64,000 nucleotides of DNA from an uncultured Bacteroidales bacterium (GTDB taxonomy: Bacteria; Bacteroidota; Bacteroidia; Bacteroidales; Muribaculaceae), in assembly GCA_947573135.1 (NCBI GenBank), contig CANPDU010000005.1:42809-106808 (forward strand), read 5' to 3'. This document shows positions 27,574-38,011 of this stretch, piece after piece; the first letter of the stretch is position 1, and every line of letters begins with the position of its first letter. A program made the translations under genes and the position numbers. Below the pieces are notes generated by a model, which was not told the origin of the DNA, did not search any database, and saw only the letters and a program-made list of their open reading frames with translations.

Positions 27574-28593
27574 ATGTTTGTTGACGAAAGGTATATGCGC
27601 CGTGCGCTTCAGCTTGCCCGCAACGGACTCGGCGACGTGTCACCCAATCCTATGGTCGGAGCGGTGATCGTGGCTCCCGACGGCACTGTCATCGGCGAGG
27701 GCTGGCACCGCCGCTACGGCGAGGCTCACGCCGAGGTCAACGCTGTCCGTTCGGTTTCCGATCCGGCACTGCTGGCTGACTCGACGATATATGTCACCCT
27801 CGAGCCCTGCTCCCACTACGGCAAGACTCCCCCGTGCGCCAAACTGATAATCGACAGCTGCATACCGCGTGTGGTGGTCGGCGCCGGCGATCCTAATGAT
27901 AAGGTCAGCGGACGCGGCATCGCGATGCTGCGAGAGGCCGGTGTCGAGGTAGTCACGGGTGTGCTCGCCGAAGAGAGCCGCCGTCTGAATGCAGCTTTCA
28001 TGACGGCTCACAGTCAGCACCGTCCTTTCGTGGAACTGAAATGGGCACAGAGCGCTGACGGATGGCTTGACGTTGTCCGCGGTCCGTCTGTTCCGTCAGC
28101 CGCAATCTCATCGCCTTTGGGACGACAGCTGGTGCATCGTCTGCGTTCGATGTTCGACGGCATACTTGTCGGCTCGGGAACAGTCATTGCCGACGATCCT
28201 CTGCTCGACACCCGTCTGTGGGGCGGCCGTGCGCCGCGGCCTGTGATACTCGACCGCCGCCGGCGCGTTACCGGAGATTACCGCATTCTCGGCCGCGATC
28301 CGGTGATTATCGACCGTCACGACGGTATCGCCGACATTCTTGTCAGGCTTTATTCACTCGGCATTACCTCGCTGCTTGTCGAAGGCGGACCGACGGTTCT
28401 GCAGTCGTTTATCGACTCCGGACTTTGGGATGCGGCCCGCGTCGAGACATCGCCGGTGGTATTCGGTTCTCATGGCACCGCCCGCGCTCCGCATCTCGGT
28501 GCAGTCCCCTGTCTGAGTTATCCCATCTCCGCTAACACGGTCAGCTTCTATTCCAACAGTCCCCTCGTCACAGCGGCCAGCATCTATAGCTGA
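27574..28593 (+). CDS. ribD: Bifunctional diaminohydroxyphosphoribosylaminopyrimidine deaminase / 5-amino-6-(5-phosphoribosylamino)uracil reductase
   Basis: MFVDERYMRRALQLARNGLGDVSPNPMVGAVIV; HAEVNAV; TLEPCSHYGKTPPCAKLII; reductase LLVEGGPTVLQSFIDSGLWD. Confidence 0.95.
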   Translation: MFVDERYMRRALQLARNGLGDVSPNPMVGAVIVAPDGTVIGEGWHRRYGEAHAEVNAVRSVSDPALLADSTIYVTLEPCSHYGKTPPCAKLIIDSCIPRVVVGAGDPNDKVSGRGIAMLREAGVEVVTGVLAEESRRLNAAFMTAHSQHRPFVELKWAQSADGWLDVVRGPSVPSAAISSPLGRQLVHRLRSMFDGILVGSGTVIADDPLLDTRLWGGRAPRPVILDRRRRVTGDYRILGRDPVIIDRHDGIADILVRLYSLGITSLLVEGGPTVLQSFIDSGLWDAARVETSPVVFGSHGTARAPHLGAVPCLSYPISANTVSFYSNSPLVTAASIYS

Positions 28594-28696
28594 CGCAGCC
28601 GTTTATGTCGCCCTATAGTGGACTATATGACGATAATATTGGTCTGAAACGGAAGTAGAGTGCGTGTAAAAACTGGAGATTGAGTAATTTTGCAGT

Positions 28697-29560
28697 ATGA
28701 AAAAAGGTCTGAAATTATTGCTGGCAGGATTGACAGCCGTGGCTCTTTCGGGGTGTGAGCGCTTCGAGTATCATCCCTATTCGATCAAGCTCGACGCTGA
28801 TACGGATACCAACACTAAGACGATCAGGCAACTTGAGGAGTCGGGACTGACAACGCCGTTCAAGTTCGCGTTCATAACGGACACTCAGGGGGCTCTTGAC
28901 GAGACGGCCGAGGCTCTTGATATCATCAGGCGCCGCGGTGATATCGATTTTATAATCCACGGCGGCGACATGACCGATTTCGGTCTGCCAAAAGAATATC
29001 TCTGGACGTGCGACATGCTCGGCGGCTGCGGACTGCCTTATCTGGCCGTGATCGGCAATCATGACTGTCTCGCCAACGGCGAAGATACGTTTGACTGGTT
29101 GTTCGGGCCCGAGAATTTTTCGCTTAATGTCGGCTGCGCACATATAGTCGGGTTGAACACTGTGGCTCTGGAGTATGATTATTCGAGGCCGGTGCCTGAT
29201 TTCAACTTCATAGAGAATGATTGCGACGCAGTCGCCGCGATCAATGCCGAGACGCCCGACAGTCTGACCCATACGATCGTGGTGATGCACTCGCGGCCCT
29301 ATGACGAGCAGTTCAACAACAATGTCGCCAAGCCGTTCAATTACTATATGACGCGCTATCCCGGCATGGACAGGGCTGATGGCTCCGAAGGCACGCCGCT
29401 GAAAGGTTTCTGCATCAACGGCCACAACCATTACACCGACGTGAAGGACATCTTCGACAACGGAATACTCTACTATCAGTGCGCCAACATGGCGAAGCGG
29501 CAGTTTTTCGTATTCACAATAACCGATGACGGCTATGAGTATGAAGTGGTTGAATTTTAA
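28697..29560 (+). CDS. Calcineurin-like metallophosphoesterase lipoprotein
   Basis: Lipobox LTAVALSGC; AFITDTQG, HGGDMTDFG, VIGNHD, HSRPY, INGHNH. Confidence 0.88.
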   Translation: MKKGLKLLLAGLTAVALSGCERFEYHPYSIKLDADTDTNTKTIRQLEESGLTTPFKFAFITDTQGALDETAEALDIIRRRGDIDFIIHGGDMTDFGLPKEYLWTCDMLGGCGLPYLAVIGNHDCLANGEDTFDWLFGPENFSLNVGCAHIVGLNTVALEYDYSRPVPDFNFIENDCDAVAAINAETPDSLTHTIVVMHSRPYDEQFNNNVAKPFNYYMTRYPGMDRADGSEGTPLKGFCINGHNHYTDVKDIFDNGILYYQCANMAKRQFFVFTITDDGYEYEVVEF

Positions 29561-30224
29561 ATATGTAGCCACAGGGCTGATGATGCTGTCGGGAGTTGCG
29601 GCCTCGGCCGCGGCGGAGACTGTGCCGGACTCGGTAATGACAGACGACGAGTTTATGCGCAACGAGGCTTACCACAGCAGGCTGGTGCGCCGTGCGGAGA
29701 GATGGAACAAGCTCATCCCGAATATATTCACACTTCAGTTTGCCGGCGGTATCGGAATGTTCTCGGCCGGTATCGGATGGGATTACGGCCGTTCGGATCA
29801 GTGGGAAACTCATCTGCTCGTCGGCTTTACGCCGAAACGCTATAACTACCAGACATATTGGACGCTGACTTTGCGAGAAGTGTATAATCCGTGGAAAATC
29901 AGACTTGGGCGGCACTGGAGCATGAAGCCGCTCTCGGTCAATCTGGCGCTGAATTCAATATTGCACAACGATTTCTGGATGTCGGAGCCTGACCGTTATC
30001 CGCACGGCTACTACGGATTTTCGAGCCGCATGAGGTTTCATCTCGGACTGGGACAGAGGTTTACGTTTGCCATTCCCGAGCATAAGCGCTGGATCAGCAG
30101 CAGCCTGTCGGTCTACTATGAAGTCTCGACCTGCGATCTCTACGTCAGACAGAAAATTCTTAACAAAAAAATTCCGCTCAAAGACATCATCACCCTCGCC
30201 GTCGGCCTCCAGTGGGCAATATAG
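29541..30224 (+). CDS. Putative outer-membrane beta-barrel protein
   Basis: Signal peptide MKWLNFKYVATGLMMLSGVAASAAA; alternating aromatic strands; 20-bp overlap with the previous gene. Confidence 0.55.
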   Translation: MKWLNFKYVATGLMMLSGVAASAAAETVPDSVMTDDEFMRNEAYHSRLVRRAERWNKLIPNIFTLQFAGGIGMFSAGIGWDYGRSDQWETHLLVGFTPKRYNYQTYWTLTLREVYNPWKIRLGRHWSMKPLSVNLALNSILHNDFWMSEPDRYPHGYYGFSSRMRFHLGLGQRFTFAIPEHKRWISSSLSVYYEVSTCDLYVRQKILNKKIPLKDIITLAVGLQWAI

Positions 30225-30284
30225 GTGTTCCGTCTCGCCGAGGTTTACATTGGGGATTCGCATGTTTTGTGTAACCCAATCGTA

Positions 30285-30340
30285 GTAGCTTTTATAGCTT
30301 TTATAGCTTCTGTAGCTCCTATAGCTCCTATAAATCCTAT
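30285..30340. repeat. 9-bp tandem repeat (TAGCTyyTA-type), about 6 units
   Basis: TAGCT at 30286, 30295, 30304, 30313, 30322 with a degenerate sixth unit at 30331. Confidence 0.85.
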
Positions 30341-30471
30341 GAAAAGTTTACTTTAAATTCTTCGCGCGATATCATTTACAGTTTTTCGCATGTTTAGCGT
30401 CTTCGACGTACTTTTCGACAAGGATGGGGGAGGATGGCGAACCGGGGGGCGGACCGGGGTGTTGTATTGGT

Positions 30472-31911
30472 ATGAATAGTGAGAAGTTTACCAAGATTGT
30501 CGCGACGGTTTCGGATAAGCGTTGCGATACGGATTTTCTGAAAGCGCTGTATGAGGCCGGAGTCAATGTGGTCAGAATGAATTCGGCTCATCTTGACTAC
30601 GACGGTTTCAAAAGGATAGTCGCCAATACAAGAGCTGCGTCGGAACGGATTGCCGTGATGATAGACACTAAAGGTCCTGAGGTGAGAACGACGGTGACGG
30701 CGACGGGCGAACCTATTGTGTTCACGCGCGGGCAGAAGGTGACCGTGACAGGTGATCCCGAGGCCGCAACTACAGAAAAGTGTATCGCAGTCAATTACCG
30801 CGATATCGGCCGGGCGCTTCACGCCGGCGACCGTCTGCTGATCGATGACGGGGAGGTCGCATTTACGGTCGTCGGAGCTGACGGCGACAAGATTATTGCC
30901 GAAGCAGAGAATGACGGCCGACTGGGTTCACGGAAGAGTGTCAATCTGCCGGGTGTAAGTCTCGATCTGCCGGCGGTAACTGAGCGCGACCGTATAAATC
31001 TCGGGTATGCCGCGGAGCTCGGCGTCGACTTTGTGGCGCATTCGTTTGTGCGTTCGGCCGATGATGTCAGAGCTGTCAGACAGATACTTGATGATCTCGG
31101 CTCGCAGGCAAAAATCATATCAAAGATTGAAAATCAGGAAGGAATAGACAATTTCGACGAGATACTGGCCGAGTCATACGGCATCATGGTGGCTCGCGGT
31201 GATCTCGGCATCGAGGTCGCCGCAGAGCGTATTCCCGGCATACAGGCGATGATGATCAAAAAGTGTATCACGGCTCATAAACCGGTGATTGTTGCGACGC
31301 AGATGCTCCACAGCATGATCGAGCATCCGCGGCCTACGAGGGCAGAAATCTCGGATGTGGCCAACGCTGTCTATCAACGTGCCGACGCCATGATGCTGTC
31401 GGGGGAGACTGCTTATGGAAAGTATCCGGTCGAGGCGGTGAAAACGATGACGAGCGTTGCTAAGGAAGTCGAGTTTGCGTTGAGCGATCAGACGGATGTG
31501 GCGCCTATCGTCGACGGAGATGTGACGTCGTTTCTTGCACGAGAGGCTGTCGCATCGGAGAAAATTGTGGGAACAAAAGCGATCATTACGGATGCTTATC
31601 AGGGAAGATCGGCCCGGTTTATAGCGTCGTTCAGAGGCAATAATCCGACGGTCGCAATATGTCACAACCGCAGTGTCAGCCGGTGGCTGGCACTGAGTTA
31701 CGGCGTCATAACATACTATATCGAAGATGTTAGCGGCCATCAGCCGCGTCACTCGGCAGAAGCCATAGGGAGAATAGTAGGGGCCGGATTGCTTTCGGCC
31801 GAGGACCGGATCGCCTATCTGACGGGCACATGCCGCGGAGCGCGTGCACTAGAGATACTTACTCCGTCAGATATCATGGAAGAGGGTCAAAAGAGCGTGG
31901 CCGAGGGCTGA
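30472..31911 (+). CDS. pyk: Pyruvate kinase
   Basis: TKIVATVSDKRCDTDFLKALYEAGVNVVRMNSAH; MIDTKGPEVRT; ENQEGIDNFDEIL; MVARGDLGIEV; ATQMLHSMIEHPRPTRAEISDVANAV. Confidence 0.95.
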   Translation: MNSEKFTKIVATVSDKRCDTDFLKALYEAGVNVVRMNSAHLDYDGFKRIVANTRAASERIAVMIDTKGPEVRTTVTATGEPIVFTRGQKVTVTGDPEAATTEKCIAVNYRDIGRALHAGDRLLIDDGEVAFTVVGADGDKIIAEAENDGRLGSRKSVNLPGVSLDLPAVTERDRINLGYAAELGVDFVAHSFVRSADDVRAVRQILDDLGSQAKIISKIENQEGIDNFDEILAESYGIMVARGDLGIEVAAERIPGIQAMMIKKCITAHKPVIVATQMLHSMIEHPRPTRAEISDVANAVYQRADAMMLSGETAYGKYPVEAVKTMTSVAKEVEFALSDQTDVAPIVDGDVTSFLAREAVASEKIVGTKAIITDAYQGRSARFIASFRGNNPTVAICHNRSVSRWLALSYGVITYYIEDVSGHQPRHSAEAIGRIVGAGLLSAEDRIAYLTGTCRGARALEILTPSDIMEEGQKSVAEG

Positions 31912-32008
31912 CAGTGGCGTTAAAAAGCTATAAAAAGCGAGGAAAAAGTCTTATTTAACTGTAAGTGTTTGGGGTTTTCTCCGCAAAAGTCTAATTTTGC
32001 AGATTGTA

Positions 32009-32354
32009 AGAGCTTGTTTAATAATAAATGTTGCCCGCAGGGTTGCATAGCTTGAGGAGATTTTGTAAGGAAACGAAGGAGCGTACCTGACGTACGCGAC
32101 TGAGGAGCAATGCAAAAAGCGTCCAAGACATGCGAAGCAAAGGTGACTTTAATTAATCAATCTCTTACCAATGGTATTAAAACAGATAAACCGATGTCAG
32201 TAAAATGAAAATAAATAGCAACCGACTGCCATTCGCCGACATATTTCCGTCTGCTCTTCGGTCGTTATGGAACCCCATAACTCCCTCATCACATCCAAAA
32301 ATCTGCACGGCGACTGACCGCCCTGTCGGTAACATTTATTTTTAAACCAGCTCT
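32009..32354. mobile_element. MITE-like element, non-coding, ~346 bp with 34-bp imperfect terminal inverted repeats
   Basis: AGAGCTTGTTTAATAATAAATGTTGCCCGCAGGG (32009-32042) vs reverse complement of 32321-32354 AGAGCTGGTTTAAAAATAAATGTTACCGACAGGG: 29/34 identical. No clear target-site duplication. Confidence 0.55.
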
Positions 32355-32373
32355 AATATTTTATCACTATAAC

Positions 32374-33798
32374 ATGTCAAGACTTTCTGCTTTCTGCTTG
32401 ATCATATGTGCTGCCGGATTTGGCTTTGTCGGATGTAACACGACGAGCGAGACTCTGGAGTATGAGGTTCCGACAAGTGCGCTTGTCAAAAGTTTCTCAT
32501 TGTCGGCCGACACCAAAGTTCTGGATAATCTGGACAAAGTTTTCTTTTCGATAGATCTCGTCACAGGAAATATATTCAACGCTGACTCTATGCCTTACGG
32601 TACGAAGACCGACAAGCTTGTGCCTGTGATCACGACAGGCGGCGCGTCGGCTGTGGAACTTGTGGTGCCTCGCCCGGGTCAGAGCGATACGACCTACAAT
32701 TATCTTGAAAACTCGACAGACTCGATTGACTTTTCCAGCGGGCCTGTCAAACTCAAGATACAGTCGCTCAATGAGTCAGTGACGAAAGTCTATACGATAA
32801 AAGTCAATGTCCATAATGTCAAGAGCGACTCGCTGTCGTGGGGCGACATCGCTTACATGGAGCTTCCTACCAGTCTGCCCTATGTCGAGGCGCAGCATAC
32901 GCTTAAGTTCAAGGGCAAAGCTTACTGTCTGACGAGCGAAGGCAACAATTATTGTCTGGCGTCGAGCGACAATCCTGCGGCCAAAATATGGGAATACAAA
33001 AAGGTAACATTCGGACAGAACATGAAGGTGTCGACATTCAGAGCATCGAATGATGCGATGTATATTCTTGATATCGACGGCAATATGTACAAGTCGGCCG
33101 ATTTGGGAGAGAGCTGGACACAGACCGGACAAAAATATGAATATCTTATCGGCGGTTACGGCGACATTATGCTCGGAACGGTCAAGGACGGCGACAAATG
33201 GAAAATTGCCGGCACAGACGGGTCGTCGACCGATGCACCGGCCGAATTCCCGGTCACCGGTACTTCGGTTCCGCTTGAGTATACGTTCCCGATGAGCTCA
33301 ACACGTCAGCTTACAGTTGTCGGCGGAGTCAAGGCATCGGGTGAGCTTACGGGCTGCGCCTGGGGCTTTGACGGCAGCAACTGGGCCTGTCTGTCGAGCG
33401 CTCCGCTACCCGACGCACTCGAAGGTGTGACGCTGGTACCATATTATGTATTTGCAGAAAATGAATACTGGGTCGCAACAAAAGAGTCGATCTTTGTTGC
33501 TATCGGCGGTAAAAATGACACCGGCGAGTGCAATACAACGACCTACATATCATATGACTACGGTATGAGCTGGCGGAAAGGATCCGACCTGATGCAGCTC
33601 CCGAAATATGTACCGGGACTTTATGACGCCCAGACACTTGTGTTCACGAGCGAACTCGGCAGCCGGGCATCGGAGGCTATCACATCGTGGGAATGCCCTT
33701 ACATCTACATGTTCGGCGGCGAATTTTCCAACGGCCTGATCAGTAACACCGTATGGCGCGGAGTGATCAACCGTCTTTCGTTTAAACCTCTGCAATAA
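32374..33798 (+). CDS. DUF6242-like lipoprotein
   Basis: Lipobox AAGFGFVGC; LEYEVPTSALVKSFSLSADTKVLDNLDKVFFSIDL. Confidence 0.7.
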   Translation: MSRLSAFCLIICAAGFGFVGCNTTSETLEYEVPTSALVKSFSLSADTKVLDNLDKVFFSIDLVTGNIFNADSMPYGTKTDKLVPVITTGGASAVELVVPRPGQSDTTYNYLENSTDSIDFSSGPVKLKIQSLNESVTKVYTIKVNVHNVKSDSLSWGDIAYMELPTSLPYVEAQHTLKFKGKAYCLTSEGNNYCLASSDNPAAKIWEYKKVTFGQNMKVSTFRASNDAMYILDIDGNMYKSADLGESWTQTGQKYEYLIGGYGDIMLGTVKDGDKWKIAGTDGSSTDAPAEFPVTGTSVPLEYTFPMSSTRQLTVVGGVKASGELTGCAWGFDGSNWACLSSAPLPDALEGVTLVPYYVFAENEYWVATKESIFVAIGGKNDTGECNTTTYISYDYGMSWRKGSDLMQLPKYVPGLYDAQTLVFTSELGSRASEAITSWECPYIYMFGGEFSNGLISNTVWRGVINRLSFKPLQ

Positions 33799-33822
33799 GC
33801 GCCTGACATCGAGGAAACAAAC

Positions 33823-34515
33823 ATGCGGACAATTCGCCTGATCATAACGGCTTTATTGCTATCTGCGGCAACATTTTCGGTTGCCGGCCAGTCGACTCTC
33901 TACAAGTTTGATGCGGGAGCCGGTCTTGGCATGAGCGGTTATTTAGGCGATGCCAACCGGTCGTCGCTGCTGAAGCATCCCGGCTTTGAGGGCGAATTAT
34001 CGTTCAGGTATCTGCCAAATGTGAGATGGGCATTCAGAGGTGTGCTGTCGGCGTTGTCTCTAAGCGGATCTACGGCGGATATGGATAATGTACTGCCGTC
34101 GTCGGGCGCAGAAACGTATGATTTCAAATCGACAGTCTATGATCTCGGAGCCAGAGTAGAGTTTAATTTCCTCAACTACGGCATTGGTGAAACCTACAAG
34201 CGTCTGCGCCGGTGGTCACCATATCTGACGGTCGGTGTCGGCGTCAGTCTGTCGTCGTCGGGCGGAGAGACATCAGTAGCACCCAATCTGCCGATGGGCA
34301 TGGGTATAAAGTTCAAAATCAGCCAGCGAGTTAATCTTGCTGCTGAATTTACGATGACAAAAGTATTCGGCGATAAGGTCGACGGACCCGTGCTGAACGA
34401 TCTGAATATGATAAAAACAGCATTTTACAAGGACACAGACTGGTACTCGCGTCTGACGATAGGCATCAGCTATGAGTTCGGGGAGCGCTGTGAAACATGT
34501 CACTATGTAGATTAA
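33823..34515 (+). CDS. DUF6089-like outer-membrane protein
   Basis: Signal peptide; KFDAGAGLGMSGYLGDANRSSLLKHPGFEGELSFRYLPN; C-term WYSRLTIGISYEFG. Confidence 0.7.
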   Translation: MRTIRLIITALLLSAATFSVAGQSTLYKFDAGAGLGMSGYLGDANRSSLLKHPGFEGELSFRYLPNVRWAFRGVLSALSLSGSTADMDNVLPSSGAETYDFKSTVYDLGARVEFNFLNYGIGETYKRLRRWSPYLTVGVGVSLSSSGGETSVAPNLPMGMGIKFKISQRVNLAAEFTMTKVFGDKVDGPVLNDLNMIKTAFYKDTDWYSRLTIGISYEFGERCETCHYVD

Positions 34516-34524
34516 AACGACGAA

Positions 34525-35274
34525 ATGACAACGAGCAACGACATATCAGGCAACAGACCGGAAAATCTTCCGCGTCATGTGGCCATCATCATGGACGGCA
34601 ACGGCCGCTGGGCGCAGGCTCGCGGACTTGACCGTTCGGAAGGACACAGCGAGGGCGTAAAGACGGTGCGCCGCATCACCGAGGCGGCATCACGCGCCGG
34701 CATCGAATATCTGACCCTGTACACGTTTTCAACCGAGAACTGGAACCGTCCGCAGGCCGAGGTCGACGCTCTGATGCATCTGATTGTGATCGCAATCGAG
34801 CGTGAGACTCCCGACCTGATCAAGAACAATGTGAGGCTTCAGATGATAGGCGACAAGTCGCGCATGCCTGACGAGGCTCTGCACCGTCTCGAACGCTGTA
34901 TCGAAGAAACGTCGAAAGGCACCGGCCTGACATTAGTGCTTGCAATAAGTTATTCATCGCGCTGGGAGATAGTCGAAGCGTGCAAACGAATTGCTTCAGA
35001 AGTATCGGAGGGAATTATGTCCCTTGATAAGATCGACGACAAAATTGTCGCCAGTCATCTGTCGACGGCCGGAATGCCCGATCCGGATCTGCTGATCCGC
35101 ACCGGCGGAGACATGCGTGTGAGCAATTTCCTTCTGTGGCAGATCGCCTACTCGGAACTATATGTGACATCGACTTACTGGCCCGATTTCTCGGAAGAGG
35201 ACTTTCAAGAGGCCATAACATCATATGGCAGCCGTCAGCGCCGTTTCGGCCTGACAGGAGAACAGGTAAAATAA
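34525..35274 (+). CDS. uppS: Isoprenyl transferase (undecaprenyl diphosphate synthase)
   Basis: RHVAIIMDGNGRWAQARGLDRSEGH; LTLYTFSTENWNRP; PDPDLLIRTGGDMRVSNFLLWQIAYSELYVT. Confidence 0.97.
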   Translation: MTTSNDISGNRPENLPRHVAIIMDGNGRWAQARGLDRSEGHSEGVKTVRRITEAASRAGIEYLTLYTFSTENWNRPQAEVDALMHLIVIAIERETPDLIKNNVRLQMIGDKSRMPDEALHRLERCIEETSKGTGLTLVLAISYSSRWEIVEACKRIASEVSEGIMSLDKIDDKIVASHLSTAGMPDPDLLIRTGGDMRVSNFLLWQIAYSELYVTSTYWPDFSEEDFQEAITSYGSRQRRFGLTGEQVK

Positions 35275-35310
35275 CACAAACAAAACAGACAATCACATCT
35301 CAATCATATT

Positions 35311-37947
35311 ATGCGATATAGACTGACCGTAATCACAGCACTGCTGATGCTGGCCTGCACATTTGCGAATGTGTCGGCACAGACAGCCAATGATACCATC
35401 TATAATCCGCCGGTTATCTATGGAAATATTCCTAAGGTATTTGAAATCGCCGGTATTAAGGTGGAAGGTGCGCCAAATTATGAGGACAACATCATACTCG
35501 GCTATGCCGGGCTTAAAGTGGGCGACCGACTGGCGATCCCCGGTGAAGAAGTGACCAATATAGTTAAGCGTCTGATGCGTCAGGGTCTGTTTGCGCAGGC
35601 TCAGTTTGTGGTAGACAAGACAGCCGACGGCAAGGCATGGGTCACACTCAAACTCAGGCCCCAGCCGAGAATTTCTAAGGTCAACTATAACGGTATGAAG
35701 AAAGGCGAACGCGAGGATATTCAGGAGCGTCTTCAACTGCTTAAGGGCAACCAGATCACACAGAATATCATCAACCGCGCCGAGGCAATAATCAAACAAT
35801 ACTACGACGGAAAAGGCTTCGGCAACGCTCAGGTCAACATCATCCTTCACGAAGACCTGTCGGCTCCGAATGAGATGATAGTCGATATCAATGTCGACAA
35901 ACACGACAAGGTCAAGGTTCATAAGATCTATATCGACGGCAATGAGGTGATGAGCGACCGCCAGATACAGCGCGCGATGAAGAAAACCAATGAAAAGGGC
36001 AAGCTGATCAATCTTTTCCGTCAGAAGAAATTTGTCGAAAGCGACTACCATGACGATTTGAACCGCATACTCGAAAAATATAACGAAAAAGGTTACCGCG
36101 ACGCCAAGATCGTGAGCGACAGCGTAGTTCCTTATGATGACCGTCTGGTTGACGTGCATATCACCGTCGACGAGGGCAAACGATATTATATCAAGGATAT
36201 AAGCTGGGTAGGCAATACGATAAAATCGAGCGAGGAACTAGCGTATTATCTCGGAATGCAACCGGGCGATGTCTATAATCAGAAACTTCTTGACAAACGA
36301 CTTAATACGGATGACGATGCAGTCGCCAACCTGTATATGAACAACGGTTATCTGTTCTATGAACTTGTGCCGGTCGAACGAGAGATCAGCGGAGATTCGA
36401 TTTCGCTTGAAATGCGTATAGTCGAGGGCCCTCAGGCGAGGATCAACAATGTGGTGATCAACGGCAACGACCGACTTTATGAAAAGGTCATCCGCCGCGA
36501 ACTGCGTGTGCGTCCCGGCGATCTGTTCAGCAAGCAGGATCTTGTGCGTTCGGTTACGGAGATTGCACAGACGGGCCACTTCAATCCGGAGACTCTCGAT
36601 CCGAAAGTTGAGCCGAACGCAGAGAACGGAACAGTCGATATAGTCCTTAACCTCGAGTCGAAAGCCAACGACCAGATCGAATTCTCGATGGGCTGGGGCC
36701 AGACCGGAGTGATCGGCAAGCTGTCGCTGAAATTCACCAACTTCTCGATCAAGAACCTGTTTCATCCGAGCACTTATCGCGGAGTGATACCTCAGGGAGA
36801 AGGCCAGACATTCACAGTCAGCGCCCAGACCAACGCGCGCTATTATCAGGCATACTCTGTGTCGTTCCTCGATCCGTGGTTCGGGGGCAAGCGACCGAAC
36901 TCATTGTCGGTTTCGGCCTACTACAGCCGTCAGACGGGTGTAAACTCCTCGTATTATAACTCTACGTGGGCCAACTCGATGAACTATATGGGTTACGGCG
37001 GTTACTATCCGGGCTATATGGGCAATTACAACGACTACTATCAGAACAGCTATCAGGCGTCGTATGACCCGAACAAGGTGCTTCAGATGGTAGGTCTCAA
37101 TGTCGGTTTCGGCAAGCGCCTGAAGTGGCCTGACGACTGGTTTACGTTTACAGCAGAACTCGGCTATAACTGGTATTATCTTAAAAACTGGGATTATCTC
37201 TATTATATGAACAACGGAACGTCGAACGCTCTTGTGCTGGGTCTCACACTCTCGCGCCGATCGATCGACAACCCGCTTTTCACACGCCGAGGCAGCGACT
37301 TCTCACTGAGTCTGCAGCTGACTCCGCCCGCTTCTCTTTTCGGCGGCCGCAAGGACTGGAAAAAACTCAGCGAAGAAAACACCGTCGAGTCAAAGAAAGA
37401 ACTTTACCGCTGGATCGAATACTGGAAACTTAAATTCAGATCGCGTACATACACGTCGCTTATCAGTCCGGAGACCACCCAGTGGACACCAGTGCTGATG
37501 ACGCGAGCCGATATCGGCCTACTGGGCAGCTATAACAAATACCTGAAATCGCCGTTCGAAACATTCTATGTCGGCGGCGACGGTATGTCGGGCAGCTATA
37601 CTTACGCGACAGAGACCATTGCCCTTCGCGGCTATGACAACGGCCAGTTCACGCCCTGGGGCAGTGAAGGCTATGCGTATACACGTTTCGGCGTCGAGCT
37701 GCATTTCCCGCTGATGCTTCAGGCATCGACCACAATCTATGCGTTGACCTTCCTCGAAGGCGGTAACGCATGGACATCGGTCAAGCAGTTCAATCCGTTC
37801 AGCATGAAACGCAGCGCGGGTGCGGGTGTGAGAATCTTCCTCCCGATGGTCGGCATGATGGGTATCGACTGGGCATACGGCTTTGACAGGGTATTCGGCC
37901 AGAAGGGCGGCAGTCACTTCCACTTTATCCTCGGTCAAGAGTTCTAA
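35311..37947 (+). CDS. bamA: Outer membrane protein assembly factor BamA
   Basis: POTRA repeats (FEIAGIKVEGAPNYEDNIILGYAGLKVGDRL...), beta-barrel with C-term GGSHFHFILGQEF. Confidence 0.95.
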   Translation: MRYRLTVITALLMLACTFANVSAQTANDTIYNPPVIYGNIPKVFEIAGIKVEGAPNYEDNIILGYAGLKVGDRLAIPGEEVTNIVKRLMRQGLFAQAQFVVDKTADGKAWVTLKLRPQPRISKVNYNGMKKGEREDIQERLQLLKGNQITQNIINRAEAIIKQYYDGKGFGNAQVNIILHEDLSAPNEMIVDINVDKHDKVKVHKIYIDGNEVMSDRQIQRAMKKTNEKGKLINLFRQKKFVESDYHDDLNRILEKYNEKGYRDAKIVSDSVVPYDDRLVDVHITVDEGKRYYIKDISWVGNTIKSSEELAYYLGMQPGDVYNQKLLDKRLNTDDDAVANLYMNNGYLFYELVPVEREISGDSISLEMRIVEGPQARINNVVINGNDRLYEKVIRRELRVRPGDLFSKQDLVRSVTEIAQTGHFNPETLDPKVEPNAENGTVDIVLNLESKANDQIEFSMGWGQTGVIGKLSLKFTNFSIKNLFHPSTYRGVIPQGEGQTFTVSAQTNARYYQAYSVSFLDPWFGGKRPNSLSVSAYYSRQTGVNSSYYNSTWANSMNYMGYGGYYPGYMGNYNDYYQNSYQASYDPNKVLQMVGLNVGFGKRLKWPDDWFTFTAELGYNWYYLKNWDYLYYMNNGTSNALVLGLTLSRRSIDNPLFTRRGSDFSLSLQLTPPASLFGGRKDWKKLSEENTVESKKELYRWIEYWKLKFRSRTYTSLISPETTQWTPVLMTRADIGLLGSYNKYLKSPFETFYVGGDGMSGSYTYATETIALRGYDNGQFTPWGSEGYAYTRFGVELHFPLMLQASTTIYALTFLEGGNAWTSVKQFNPFSMKRSAGAGVRIFLPMVGMMGIDWAYGFDRVFGQKGGSHFHFILGQEF

Positions 37948-38011
37948 TAAACTTTTGAGCGTTTCAAACGTCTAATATAGAAACAATCACTCAAACTAAA
38001 CCAAAAAGACA

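Noticed and set aside
30425-30460. G-rich tract before pyk (GGGGG...GGGGGG...GGGG) as a G-quadruplex
   Set aside because: Only three runs of three or more G, so a canonical three-tetrad quadruplex is not supported.
31920-32126. 68-aa minus-strand ORF in the pyk-DUF6242 spacer
   Set aside because: No features of a protein; overlaps the inverted-repeat element.
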